This document shows, in pieces, positions 26,231-34,191 of a stretch of DNA of 64,000 bases; position 1 is the first letter of the stretch, and every line of letters starts with the position of its first letter. The stretch comes from Anaerolineaceae bacterium (GTDB taxonomy: Bacteria > Chloroflexota > Anaerolineae > Aggregatilineales > Phototrophicaceae). The stretch spans positions 421,747-485,746 of the forward strand of contig NZXX01000013.1 of assembly GCA_002702065.1 (NCBI GenBank). The letters are read 5' to 3'. Under the pieces are notes generated by a model that was not told where the DNA came from, searched no databases, and saw only the letters and a list, made by a program, of their open reading frames with translations. The position numbers were made by a program, and so were the translations under genes.

Positions 26231-26481
26231 CGCGATAGCCTTTGACCAGTTGTTTATGTTTATCTTGTCTGATGTTGTCGGTGATGTGGAAGTGATGATT
26301 GTGTGCTGAGTGCTGCCATCTGTCAGGGACTCATGCTTTTATGGGGAGGCTTTTTTGTGTTTATATAATAGTTGACTATGCGAAGGTTTATTCGGTCGCA
26401 AATATGAGCCGGTAGAACCTGTTCGATACCACTTCCCTGAAGTATGTTGGCTGGGTACGCTATGGGAAAGGGCATAGACTG

Positions 26482-27084
26482 ATGATTGAATGGGCACAAG
26501 GCATTATCGCTGACCTGGGATATTCGGGCATCGGCGTATTGATGTTCATCGAAACGCTGTTTCCGCCCATCCCCTCAGAGGTGATTATGCCGCTGGCCGG
26601 GTTCACTGCCGCGCAAGGCGACCTGACCGGCTGGGGTATCGTTGTCGCCGGCATTACCGGTTCGACCATCGGGATGCTGCCGCTGTATTACCTGGGCCGG
26701 GCTGTGGGCGAAGAACGGCTGAAACGATGGGTCGAGCGACATGGCGGCGCGCTGCTGACAGTCGATGACATCGAAAAAGCTGAGGGCTGGCTGCACCGGC
26801 ACGGCGGCAAGGCGATCTTTCTAAGCCATATTCTGCCGGGTGTGCGCTCCCTTATCTCCATCCCATCCGGTTATATCGAGATGAATCTGGTCAAGTTCAT
26901 CCTCCTGACCATACTGGGCAAAGGGGTATGGATCACCTTTCTGGCGGTGATTGGGATGGTGCTGGGCGAAAACTACGGCCAGTTCAGGGAGTATTTTCAG
27001 CCCGTGTCGATCATCGTCACAGCCGCGATTGTGGTATACATCATTTATTGGGCCGTTAAGCGAATCCGCAGCAGCCAGTCTTAA
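26482..27084 (+). CDS. DedA-family membrane protein
   Basis: The 200-residue protein has the DedA signature: a re-entrant segment with FIETLFPPIPSEVIMPLAG, a second re-entrant region FLSHILPGVRSLISIPSGYIEM and about four hydrophobic helices. DedA proteins are undecaprenyl-phosphate or phospholipid flippases/transporters, related to VTT-domain scramblases. ATG at 26482 has a modest AAAGGG upstream. The gene ends 11 bp from the convergent lipoprotein gene. Confidence 0.92.
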   Translation: MIEWAQGIIADLGYSGIGVLMFIETLFPPIPSEVIMPLAGFTAAQGDLTGWGIVVAGITGSTIGMLPLYYLGRAVGEERLKRWVERHGGALLTVDDIEKAEGWLHRHGGKAIFLSHILPGVRSLISIPSGYIEMNLVKFILLTILGKGVWITFLAVIGMVLGENYGQFREYFQPVSIIVTAAIVVYIIYWAVKRIRSSQS

Positions 27085-27094
27085 GTCTTAAATG

Positions 27095-28000
27095 TTAGCC
27101 GGGCGTCGCCGTCAGCGTCGGGATCAGCTCCAGTTCGAGGCGTGTGGGGCTGCCATCGCCGATATAACGCTGCCAGTCCTGCTGCCCCGCCAGCAGCGTG
27201 ACGATGCCGTTGTAGGGGTCTTGCAGGAAGATAGCGTCATCCTCCGCCACCTGCACCGTGCTGCTGTAGGGCACTTCCCATTCATCCAGCGCCCAGCCGA
27301 TACGCGCCCGCACCGCCGGGTTGCTGCGCCATAACATGCCAAACCCCCGGCGCGGCTGGAACAGTTGATCATCGGGTGGCAGCGGCCAGGTTTCGTCAAT
27401 TTCCAGCATGCCCTCGTCAAACTGGTCCTCGAACGACTCCCAGGCCGGTTCGCCAAAATCGCTGTACATCACATAAATCGTGTCCTGGTGCTGAATCCAG
27501 ATCATGAGGCCGTTTTCAAATTCCTGATACACCGCCTGACTGGTGGTCGCCAGCGTCGCCGGGCAGGTATCCGGGCGCGGCAGGATAAAAAACCATGTGC
27601 TGTCGCAAACCACGTCGATCGACCGAATCACCACCGCGGTGACGAACGGCACCACCCGCGTCGGCGGGATCAGCGCGGTCGCTGTGGCGGTGGCGGTGGT
27701 AGGCCGTGTCGGCTGCGGCGTATAGGTGGGCGTGGCGGTCGGAGTCTCTGTCTCGGTTGGGGTTTTGCTGGGCGGATTCGTCGGCGTCACCAGTACATAA
27801 TCCGCCTCCGCCGTGACGACTTGCAGCGGGGATTCATCCTCGGCTGTGCCCACCGGCACCACGATAGGCGATGGCGTACTGGTTGATACTGCGGCGCGGG
27901 TCGGGCTGGACTCAAAAGCCGCCAGCGTCGGTAATTCCGTTGTTGAATCCGGCACACAGGCGGCTAGCAAAATCAGAAGCAGCAGAAAAGAAAATCGCAT
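27095..28000 (-). CDS. Lipoprotein with Thr/Pro-rich linker
   Basis: The 301-residue protein starts MRFSFLLLLILLAAC, a lipoprotein signal with Cys15 as the lipidation site. A long Thr/Pro/Ser linker (TPTNPPSKTPTETETPTATP) places a globular C-terminal domain away from the membrane. That domain has two Cys (VVCDSTW and RPDTCPA) and many Trp. I do not recognise it. A longer frame to 28135 lacks a signal and a ribosome site. Such TPTxTP linkers are frequent in Chloroflexota lipoproteins as I know them. Confidence 0.8.
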   Translation of the reverse strand: MRFSFLLLLILLAACVPDSTTELPTLAAFESSPTRAAVSTSTPSPIVVPVGTAEDESPLQVVTAEADYVLVTPTNPPSKTPTETETPTATPTYTPQPTRPTTATATATALIPPTRVVPFVTAVVIRSIDVVCDSTWFFILPRPDTCPATLATTSQAVYQEFENGLMIWIQHQDTIYVMYSDFGEPAWESFEDQFDEGMLEIDETWPLPPDDQLFQPRRGFGMLWRSNPAVRARIGWALDEWEVPYSSTVQVAEDDAIFLQDPYNGIVTLLAGQQDWQRYIGDGSPTRLELELIPTLTATPG

Positions 28001-28168
28001 ATCGCCAGTATAGGCAGTTCCAGTCATCCGGGCCAGTGAACCGCAGTACTCCCCCGCCCTGCCAATCAAGATTTGACGACTGTTACAGCCTCCCAGTCCC
28101 CATCTGACACAACCACGTCCGAAGCCAGCGGCCACCAGATAAAGCCATCCGCACCCCCGGTGCAGCAG

Positions 28169-29176
28169 CTATGGGACACCCCCCGATAGGATGTTTCCGG
28201 CCTCCAAACGCAGCGTGTAATCACCCTCCCCTTCTAGCTGAAGGATGTAAGGTGGGGCATCATGTTCGCCAACATTGAACACCTGCTTCATGTCCACAAT
28301 CTTATGGTCATCATGTTCGATGGCAGATTGGAAAGGATACAAATAAACAACACCACCGCTCGTTAAATTTGCAGGCATACCCGGCGAACGGCGAATGAGC
28401 GAAAACTCATCTTCATCGCCAATCATCAGTTCATAATAGACGACCTCGCCCGCAGCCAGCGTCCCCTGCACTTCTTCACCCAGACCAAGCGATTGCATAT
28501 CCGCCCGCAGCGTATCCCCCGCTTCCACGGTCAGACGATAATCTTGATTGCCAATTAGCCCCAGCAAGTATGGGGTTTCATCTGTAACCGGGTATACATT
28601 CCCCACACCATAGGATTCGAATTCCAGCGGAATTTGCTGGCGCGAGGCATCCAATATAGTTGCATATCCGAAACCAGACATTCTGAGTGTGAATAACGAA
28701 TCGTCAGGTACCTGAACTTCATGAACCACAAATTGGCCCTTGTCGACGCTGCCACTGATCGTTTCGCCCACGGACAGCGGCGCGCGAACTTCGACCAGAT
28801 CATCGCCCGGTTCAAGCGACACGGTATAGGGGCCTTCGCCACGCAGTTCCATATAGTACGTATCTGGCTCGCCTGCCAGAAAGACATCCAGACGCGATTT
28901 CGCTTTGGTATCCCGACTCACGAACAGGGAATAATATCCGCCTTCACCGTCAAGGCCGTCAAGCGCCCCGAAAGGATGGACATCAAGCGTATCCACACGT
29001 ACAGCGACATAACGGTTCGGCGTAACCTTCAATTCATAGATGACGGTCTCGCCTTCATCAAGCGTGCCGGTAACGCTGTCGCCATAAGCCAGCGTCCCAG
29101 CAATATCAGCCAGCGGCAAAGCCGGGCCTGCTACAACAACTAACATCAGCCACAACAGAACAATAGTGGGTTTCAT
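28169..29176 (-). CDS. Exported protein with PPC-like beta repeats
   Basis: The 335-residue protein has a signal peptide (MKPTIVLLWLMLVVVAGPA). Three repeats of about 100 residues follow, each with a G(T/S)(L/V)(D/A)xGExVxYEL turn (TGTLDEGETVIYELKV, SGSVDKGQFVVHEVQV, QGTLAAGEVVYYELMI). This resembles bacterial pre-peptidase C-terminal (PPC) domains, which are beta sandwiches of exported proteins. No enzyme domain is attached. Function unknown; it lies just downstream of hemL on the same strand. Confidence 0.75.
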   Translation of the reverse strand: MKPTIVLLWLMLVVVAGPALPLADIAGTLAYGDSVTGTLDEGETVIYELKVTPNRYVAVRVDTLDVHPFGALDGLDGEGGYYSLFVSRDTKAKSRLDVFLAGEPDTYYMELRGEGPYTVSLEPGDDLVEVRAPLSVGETISGSVDKGQFVVHEVQVPDDSLFTLRMSGFGYATILDASRQQIPLEFESYGVGNVYPVTDETPYLLGLIGNQDYRLTVEAGDTLRADMQSLGLGEEVQGTLAAGEVVYYELMIGDEDEFSLIRRSPGMPANLTSGGVVYLYPFQSAIEHDDHKIVDMKQVFNVGEHDAPPYILQLEGEGDYTLRLEAGNILSGGVP

Positions 29177-29215
29177 GAGCCATCACCTACGTCTATCTGA
29201 AGGCTTGTAACACCC

Positions 29216-30514
29216 TTAATCTAGCATACCGAGGGTCTTTTCGACAGCCGCCAGCGTGGCCTGAATTTCGTCGTCGCCATGTGCGCTGCTGAGGAAGGCT
29301 GCCTCGAACTGGCTGGGTGCGAAGTAAACCCCCTGCTCCAGCATGGCATGGAAGAACCGGCCATAACGCTCCGTATCGGCGTATTGTTTGGCCTCGTCGT
29401 AATTGGTGATGCTGGCTCCGGATTCACGCAGGAAGTAAAAGCCGAACATCGTCCCGGCGTTGCCTGTGTGGATCGCAATCCCGGCGGATTGTGCCGCAGC
29501 GGCGATGCCATCCACCAGTTTTTGTGTTTGCTGCTCGATGCGCTCGAAGGTACCCGGCTCGATCAACGTCCAGATCGTCACCAGCCCGGCGGTCATCGCC
29601 AGCGGATTGCCCGACAACGTCCCCGCCTGATACATCGGCCCGGCGGGCGCCACTGTCTGCATGATCTCGCGCTTGCCCGCATACGCCCCCACCGGCAAAC
29701 CGCCCCCGATCACTTTACCCAGGCATGTCAGGTCGGGGTCGAGGTTCCAGCGCTGCTGCGCCCCACCCGGCGCGACCCGGAACCCCGTCATCACTTCATC
29801 GAGGATGAACAGCGCGCCATACTCGCGGCACAGGTCATGCAGGCCTTGCAGATAACCATCACCCGGCAGCACAAAGCCCATGTTGGCCGCAATCGGTTCG
29901 ACAATCACCCCGGCGATGCTGTCCGGGTTCTGCTCGAACAACTGGCGCACGGCGTCGAGGTCGTTGAACGGCGCGGTCAACGTATTGGCAGCCGTCGATG
30001 CCGGGACGCCCGGTGAATCTGGCAGGCCCAGCGTGGCGACGCCGCTGCCCGCCTGCACCAGCAGCATATCAGCATGGCCGTGATAGCAGCCCGCGAACTT
30101 GATGATCTTCTCGCGCCCGGTGTAGGCCCGTGCCAGCCGCAGCGCGCTCATGGTGGCTTCGGTGCCGCTGTTGACAAAGCGCACCATCTCCACCGAGGGC
30201 ACCGTATCGACCACCAGCTGCGCCAGTTGATTTTCCAGTTCGGTCGGCGCGCCATAGCTGGTGCCGCGTGTGACCGCCTCTTGCAGCGCCTGCACCACCG
30301 CCGGGTGCGCATGGCCGAGCGTCAGCGGGCCCCACGACAGCACATAATCGATATAGCGGTTGTCGTCGACATCCCAGACATAAGCGCCCTCGCCACGTGC
30401 GATAAACCGCGGCGTGCCCCCCACACTGCGGAACGCCCGCACCGGGCTGTTGACTCCGCCGGGAGTCAGGGCCTGTGCTTGCTGGAACAATTTTTCAGAT
30501 TTGCTGGTTTGCAT
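29216..30514 (-). CDS. hemL: Glutamate-1-semialdehyde 2,1-aminomutase
   Basis: The 432-residue protein is a class III PLP aminotransferase-fold enzyme that makes 5-aminolevulinate in the C5 haem pathway. It begins MQTSKSEKLFQQAQALTPGG, contains the GEGAYVWDVDDNRYIDY region, and K267 in CLGKVIGGGLPVGAYAG is the PLP lysine. GAxxGFRVAPGGAQ also fits. The partner hemA lies about 5 kb upstream, separated by mgtC and other genes. The first 17 or so codons and about 35 bp of leader exist as a decayed second copy at 31282-31357. Confidence 0.96.
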   Translation of the reverse strand: MQTSKSEKLFQQAQALTPGGVNSPVRAFRSVGGTPRFIARGEGAYVWDVDDNRYIDYVLSWGPLTLGHAHPAVVQALQEAVTRGTSYGAPTELENQLAQLVVDTVPSVEMVRFVNSGTEATMSALRLARAYTGREKIIKFAGCYHGHADMLLVQAGSGVATLGLPDSPGVPASTAANTLTAPFNDLDAVRQLFEQNPDSIAGVIVEPIAANMGFVLPGDGYLQGLHDLCREYGALFILDEVMTGFRVAPGGAQQRWNLDPDLTCLGKVIGGGLPVGAYAGKREIMQTVAPAGPMYQAGTLSGNPLAMTAGLVTIWTLIEPGTFERIEQQTQKLVDGIAAAAQSAGIAIHTGNAGTMFGFYFLRESGASITNYDEAKQYADTERYGRFFHAMLEQGVYFAPSQFEAAFLSSAHGDDEIQATLAAVEKTLGMLD

Positions 30515-30610
30515 AAGATCAAAACCTTTGTGTGTCTTCTGTGAGGACGTTTACCGATCAACTATAGCAAAACGAATATGCCCAAAACACATATTCGGGA
30601 AGGGTTAACC

Positions 30611-30799
30611 ATGCGCATATGGGTAACCTGTTGGAGTACGCTGAAGCCTGTTTCGATTACATTAGGACTAGTTCCACACAACTATCTGCTACACCTTACC
30701 AACTGCGCGCTCACGGGAGTGCGCTTTTATTTACACGTTTTTGCGGAGCCTCAATGGACTTCTTTGAAACGCATCAGGGTCAACTGGAAATCCTCTTAA
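30611..30799 (+). CDS. Possible leader ORF upstream of and overlapping mgtC
   Basis: An open frame of 62 codons starts MRIWVTCWSTLKPVS with ATG at 30611 behind AAGGG. It runs through the attenuator-like hairpin (30705-30732) into the start of mgtC in another frame. It resembles no protein I know. Because known mgtC leaders in enterobacteria carry regulatory short ORFs, this could be a translated leader. It may also be chance. Confidence 0.3.
   Translation: MRIWVTCWSTLKPVSITLGLVPHNYLLHLTNCALTGVRFYLHVFAEPQWTSLKRIRVNWKSS
30705..30732 (+). terminator. Attenuator-like terminator before mgtC
   Basis: The stem GCGCGCTC / GAGTGCGC (8 bp with one G-U pair) has a 4-base loop and is followed by TTTTATTT. 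It ends 21 bp before the mgtC start codon, where a terminator makes sense only if it is conditional. Confidence 0.65.
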
Positions 30800-31275
30800 T
30801 TGTCGCCGTTGCCATGCTGCTCGGCGGTCTTATCGGGCTGGACCGCGAACTGGCCGCCAAGCCAGCCGGTCTGCGCACGCACATGCTGGTGGCCGGGGCG
30901 GCGGCGCTGTTCGTGGCGCTGGGGACGGTGATCGTCGATGATTTCACCGAAGCGATTGACACCAGCCTGATCCAGTCGGACCCGATCCGTATTATGGAAG
31001 CCATCGTCGGCGGCATCAGCTTTTTGGGGGCAGGTGCCATCCTGCGCGACCAGTCCAACAACCGCATTGAAGGCCTGACGACTGCCGCCTCGATCCTGTT
31101 TGCCGCTGCGATTGGCGGCACCGTTGGTGTCCATCAGTATGTCCTCGCGGTAGGTGCGGCGGTGCTGGTCGTGCTGACCCTGCGCGTGCTGGGGTTGGTC
31201 GAGAACCGCATCAAAAAAGCGACCGGCCACTATGACGATGACCCGCAGCCCGCTGAAAAAGAACCGTCGAACTAA
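30754..31275 (+). CDS. MgtC/SapB-family membrane protein
   Basis: The 173-residue protein has four or five hydrophobic helices and the MgtC signature GLIGLDRELAAKPAGLRTHML. GGISFLGAGAILRD and GLTTAASI also fit. MgtC/SapB proteins sit in the inner membrane and are tied to Mg2+ limitation and, in pathogens, ATP synthase control. The start at 30754 follows GGAG; an earlier ATG at 30619 would add a tail that is not family-like and passes through the terminator hairpin. A C-terminal acidic tail (DDDPQPAEKEPSN) is present. An attenuator-like terminator lies in the leader. Confidence 0.92.
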   Translation: MDFFETHQGQLEILLIVAVAMLLGGLIGLDRELAAKPAGLRTHMLVAGAAALFVALGTVIVDDFTEAIDTSLIQSDPIRIMEAIVGGISFLGAGAILRDQSNNRIEGLTTAASILFAAAIGGTVGVHQYVLAVGAAVLVVLTLRVLGLVENRIKKATGHYDDDPQPAEKEPSN

Positions 31276-31281
31276 TTAGCT

Positions 31282-31357
31282 CCTGCGCTTGATAGAAGGG
31301 TTTTTCGGATTTGCGGGTTTGCATGAGGATAAACCTTTAAGTGTAACCCCTGTGTGG
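31282..31357 (-). pseudogene. Decayed duplicate of the hemL 5' end
   Basis: The minus strand reads MQTRKSEKPFYQAQEL from an ATG at 31322-31324, against MQTSKSEKLFQQAQAL in hemL. About 35 bp upstream of each ATG also match. The similarity to 30472-30545 covers some 74 bp and stops abruptly inside the coding part. This is a truncated remnant in the same orientation as hemL, with mgtC lying between the two copies. Confidence 0.75.
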
Positions 31358-31372
31358 CAGCTAATTCTACGG

Positions 31373-31966
31373 TTATTCAATCTTTATTCGTACTTCAAAT
31401 TGATCCTCAGTTATATCTCCATTTACGAAGGCGCGAATATCTGACACATTTGCTGTAAGCATACCAGTTGTAAAGCCTTCAAAACTGTAGATCAAAATAA
31501 TACGCCGGATACCACCAATTTCATGCTCAACAATTGCTCGACCAATCTGAGCAAATTTATCTCGGTATCTAAGGCCTATTCCAGTATCTTCAAGAGTTAC
31601 ATAATAATCGCTGCCATCTTTGTGCCACTTCTGCCAAGTTGGTATTTGTGCGACTGTGGTTGCTAATACATCAATTTCACCTTGGGTAAGTGGAGGTTGT
31701 GAAATTGATAATGAAGGCAAAACTGCAATTATGCAAAGCAAACCGGCTATGGTTATTATCACACTTTCAAAAACCATTCTTAAAAAGCTTTTTCGAGGCT
31801 TCTTCTTACTTGTCTTGGCTGAATCCTTAGCAGCCAAAACAGAGTCAATTTTTAGTATCCAGTCTATTGCAGTTGGATGATCCACCGTTTTTAGTAAACT
31901 TCTCGCCTCTTCATATTTCTTCTCCCGTATTAATTCACGAGCTGCTACCATTTTGGATTTCGACAT
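31373..31966 (-). CDS. Hypothetical AT-rich single-pass membrane protein
   Basis: The 197-residue protein has a helical N-terminus (ARELIREKKYEEARSLLK), one hydrophobic segment (VIITIAGLLCIIAVLP, about 71-87) and a C-terminal domain. I do not recognise it. Its AT content and Lys/Ile use differ sharply from its neighbours, suggesting recent gain. The ATG at 31966 follows AAGGAATAT in a very AT-rich spacer. The N-terminal 35 residues resemble a TPR-like helix pair. Confidence 0.6.
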   Translation of the reverse strand: MSKSKMVAARELIREKKYEEARSLLKTVDHPTAIDWILKIDSVLAAKDSAKTSKKKPRKSFLRMVFESVIITIAGLLCIIAVLPSLSISQPPLTQGEIDVLATTVAQIPTWQKWHKDGSDYYVTLEDTGIGLRYRDKFAQIGRAIVEHEIGGIRRIILIYSFEGFTTGMLTANVSDIRAFVNGDITEDQFEVRIKIE

Positions 31967-32035
31967 TTATATATTCCTTATTTGGTTTATAAGGTGATAT
32001 ATAAATTTTATTTCTATATTCTTATCTTGTCACTC

Positions 32036-32521
32036 TCATCCCCATGTCTCATCCAGCTTGTCGGCATAGAACAAAATCGCTCGTTGATACTGCTGGATGC
32101 CGGGGTCAGTGCTGGATGTCGCCAGCGCGTTGAGCAGCAGCGCCATCGCCTGCGCGTGATCGCCCATGTTGTACAGCGCCATCGCCAGAAAGACCGGGAA
32201 CTCCCCTGCCTGCGGGAACTGCGCCATACCATGCCGCAGGGTATCAACCGCCTTCTCATACTGCCCCACCGTGCGGTAGGTGCTGCCTAACCCCAGCAGC
32301 GCCCCACGTAAATCATCATCCGGCAGGCCGAGCGCAATCGCCCGTTCATAATACGGCACCGCGCCGCTTTCGTCGCCCATGCTGTCGTGCAGCCACCCAT
32401 ACTGATAATTCACCTGTGCGTCGTCGGGATTCGCCGCATACAGTTCAGCCAGCAGCGCCCGCGCGTCGTCGTAACGCTGTGCGCGGCGATGTTCAACAGC
32501 GGCGGCCAGTTTGTCGGTCAA
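32036..32521 (-). CDS. Tetratricopeptide-repeat protein
   Basis: The 161-residue protein consists of about four TPR units, such as AQVNYQYGWLHDSMGDESGA and FLAMALYNMGDHAQAMALLL. There is no signal peptide, so it is a cytoplasmic scaffold of unknown partner. Its start overlaps the hemY stop codon by 4 bp (ATGA), so it is translated from the haem operon. Its role there is unknown. Confidence 0.85.
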   Translation of the reverse strand: MTDKLAAAVEHRRAQRYDDARALLAELYAANPDDAQVNYQYGWLHDSMGDESGAVPYYERAIALGLPDDDLRGALLGLGSTYRTVGQYEKAVDTLRHGMAQFPQAGEFPVFLAMALYNMGDHAQAMALLLNALATSSTDPGIQQYQRAILFYADKLDETWG

Positions 32522-33939
32522 CTCATCATCCGCTGCTTCAGCCCGGCGGCGACCTTCGCGGCGGTGATCTGCGCCTGATTCACACAGTCCGGCACCCCTA
32601 CCCCCCGAAACGCGCTGCCAGTGACGTAGATATTGGCCGGGAGCGCGGATTCGATGGTGTCCACCCGGCTCAGGTGGCCAACATCATACTGCGCGTTGGC
32701 CTCGCGCCAGCGATAGGTCCGGGTCAGTACCGGCTCGGCAGTGATGCCCAGCACCGCCTGCAATTCGTTGCGCACGGTGCGCAGCAGCGCCTGGTCGCTC
32801 AGGTCGAAGGTTTGCGGCGTGCGTGACCCGCCGAAGAAGGTGCGGATCAACGCGTAATTTTCCGGCGCACGGTAATTAAACTTGGTCGATGACCAGGTGA
32901 TGGCATTAATGGGGCGGTTCTCGCTGCGCGGAATGACCACGCCAAAGCCGTTGAGGGGATGCGGCACATCTTCACGGCGGTAAGCCAGCGACAGCGTCCC
33001 TGTGCTGACATACCGAATATCCGCCAGCAGTTCCGCCGCGACGTCGCAGATATCGGCCAGCAGCCGCGCCGTGACATAGGCCGGGGTGGTCAAGATCAGG
33101 TGGTCCGCCGTCAATCGCGAATGATCCGACAGGGATAGCGTATAACTTTCATCCGCGTTCTGGGTGATGGATCGAACGCCGGTGTTCAGGCGCAGGTCAC
33201 CATCCAGCCGCGGCAGTAACCCGTCGACCAGTTCGCGCATGCCGCTTTTGAATGAGGTAAACACCGAGTATTTCGAGGGCGGCGCACTGGCCCGGCTGCG
33301 TTTCCCGGCCAGCATCCCGCGCGTCAGGCTGCCATACTTCATTTCCAGCTCGCGGAAACGGGGGAAGGTCGCCAGCAGGCTCTGCTTGTCCGGTTCCGTA
33401 TTATAAATACCGGCCAGCAGTGGTTCGGCCAGCTTGTCCAGCACTTCGTCGCCCAGCCGCCGCCGCACAAAATCCGCCAGCGATTCGTCGGCATCGTCGG
33501 TCCGGGCCGGCAGGAACAATTCCTGTGCCATGCGCAGCTTGCCCGGCCACGAGATCAGCGGCGACGTGATAAACGGCATGAATTTGGTCGGCACGATCAG
33601 CATGACACCATCCGGCAGCGGAGTCAGCCGGCCCCGGTTGAGCACGAACGTATTGCGCAGATGATCATTGGTGCCCAGCAGCCGGTCCTCCAGCCCAATC
33701 TCGCGCGCCAGTTGCAGCGCCCACGGTTTCTGGGTGATGAACGAATCCGGCCCGGCCTCGACCACAAACTGCCCGTGTGGGCTGTCCACCAGTTCGGTGC
33801 GAATTTTCCCGCCCCAGCGTTCGGACTGCTCCAGCAGCGTATACTGCACGCCTTGCTTTTGCAGAGACCAGGCCGCGCTTAGGCCGGAAATGCCACCGCC
33901 GATAATCGCCACGGGCGTGTGTGTTGTGTCTGCCTGCAT
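32518..33939 (-). CDS. hemY: Protoporphyrinogen/coproporphyrinogen oxidase, HemY type
   Basis: The 473-residue FAD enzyme oxidises protoporphyrinogen IX (or coproporphyrinogen III in the coproporphyrin route). It has the dinucleotide-binding start VAIIGGGISGLSAAW, EQSERWGGKIRTE, GPDSFI and the C-terminal NIYVTGSAFRGVGVPDCVNQ typical of HemY/PPOX. ATG at 33939 follows GAAAGAAG. The longer frame to 33984 would place extra residues before the FAD motif. It follows hemE on the same strand after a repeat-filled spacer. Which of the two routes it serves cannot be decided here. Confidence 0.93.
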   Translation of the reverse strand: MQADTTHTPVAIIGGGISGLSAAWSLQKQGVQYTLLEQSERWGGKIRTELVDSPHGQFVVEAGPDSFITQKPWALQLAREIGLEDRLLGTNDHLRNTFVLNRGRLTPLPDGVMLIVPTKFMPFITSPLISWPGKLRMAQELFLPARTDDADESLADFVRRRLGDEVLDKLAEPLLAGIYNTEPDKQSLLATFPRFRELEMKYGSLTRGMLAGKRSRASAPPSKYSVFTSFKSGMRELVDGLLPRLDGDLRLNTGVRSITQNADESYTLSLSDHSRLTADHLILTTPAYVTARLLADICDVAAELLADIRYVSTGTLSLAYRREDVPHPLNGFGVVIPRSENRPINAITWSSTKFNYRAPENYALIRTFFGGSRTPQTFDLSDQALLRTVRNELQAVLGITAEPVLTRTYRWREANAQYDVGHLSRVDTIESALPANIYVTGSAFRGVGVPDCVNQAQITAAKVAAGLKQRMMS

Positions 33940-33973
33940 TCGTACTTCTTTCGCAACTTGACTTTCGACTTGA

Positions 33974-33993
33974 GGGCGTAGCACGCTACGCCC
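33974..33993. repeat. GGGCGTAGC palindrome
   Basis: GGGCGTAGCA / CGCTACGCCC is an inverted repeat followed by CCTACGC, matching the copy at 37671-37690. It lies in the hemE-hemY spacer. Confidence 0.6.
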
Positions 33994-34142
33994 CTACGCA
34001 ATTAGGGATAGATTGTTAATGTCGTATCCCAAAAGATACTCAATTTAGCGTTCCGCAGGGCGCTTCGTCCATAGCCTTCAGGGTACGCTGCGTCCCTACA
34101 ACACCGCAAAAGGGTAATTTGCTTCTACTGCACTCACGCCTC

Positions 34143-34191
34143 TTGACTGTCAACTGGTGACTGATGACTGATCACTGTCAACTATAAACTA
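34143..34191 (-). repeat. CAGTTGTCAGT-type array after hemE
   Basis: On the minus strand the hemE stop codon is followed, after GATAGTTTAT, by about six degenerate units (AGTTGACAGTGATCAGTCAT, then CAGTCACCAGTTGACAGTC). Confidence 0.65.

Noticed and set aside
30560..30700. M-box or yybP-ykoY riboswitch before mgtC
   Set aside because: I looked for the conserved M-box blocks and the yybP-ykoY core and did not find a convincing match; only the terminator and leader ORF are reported.
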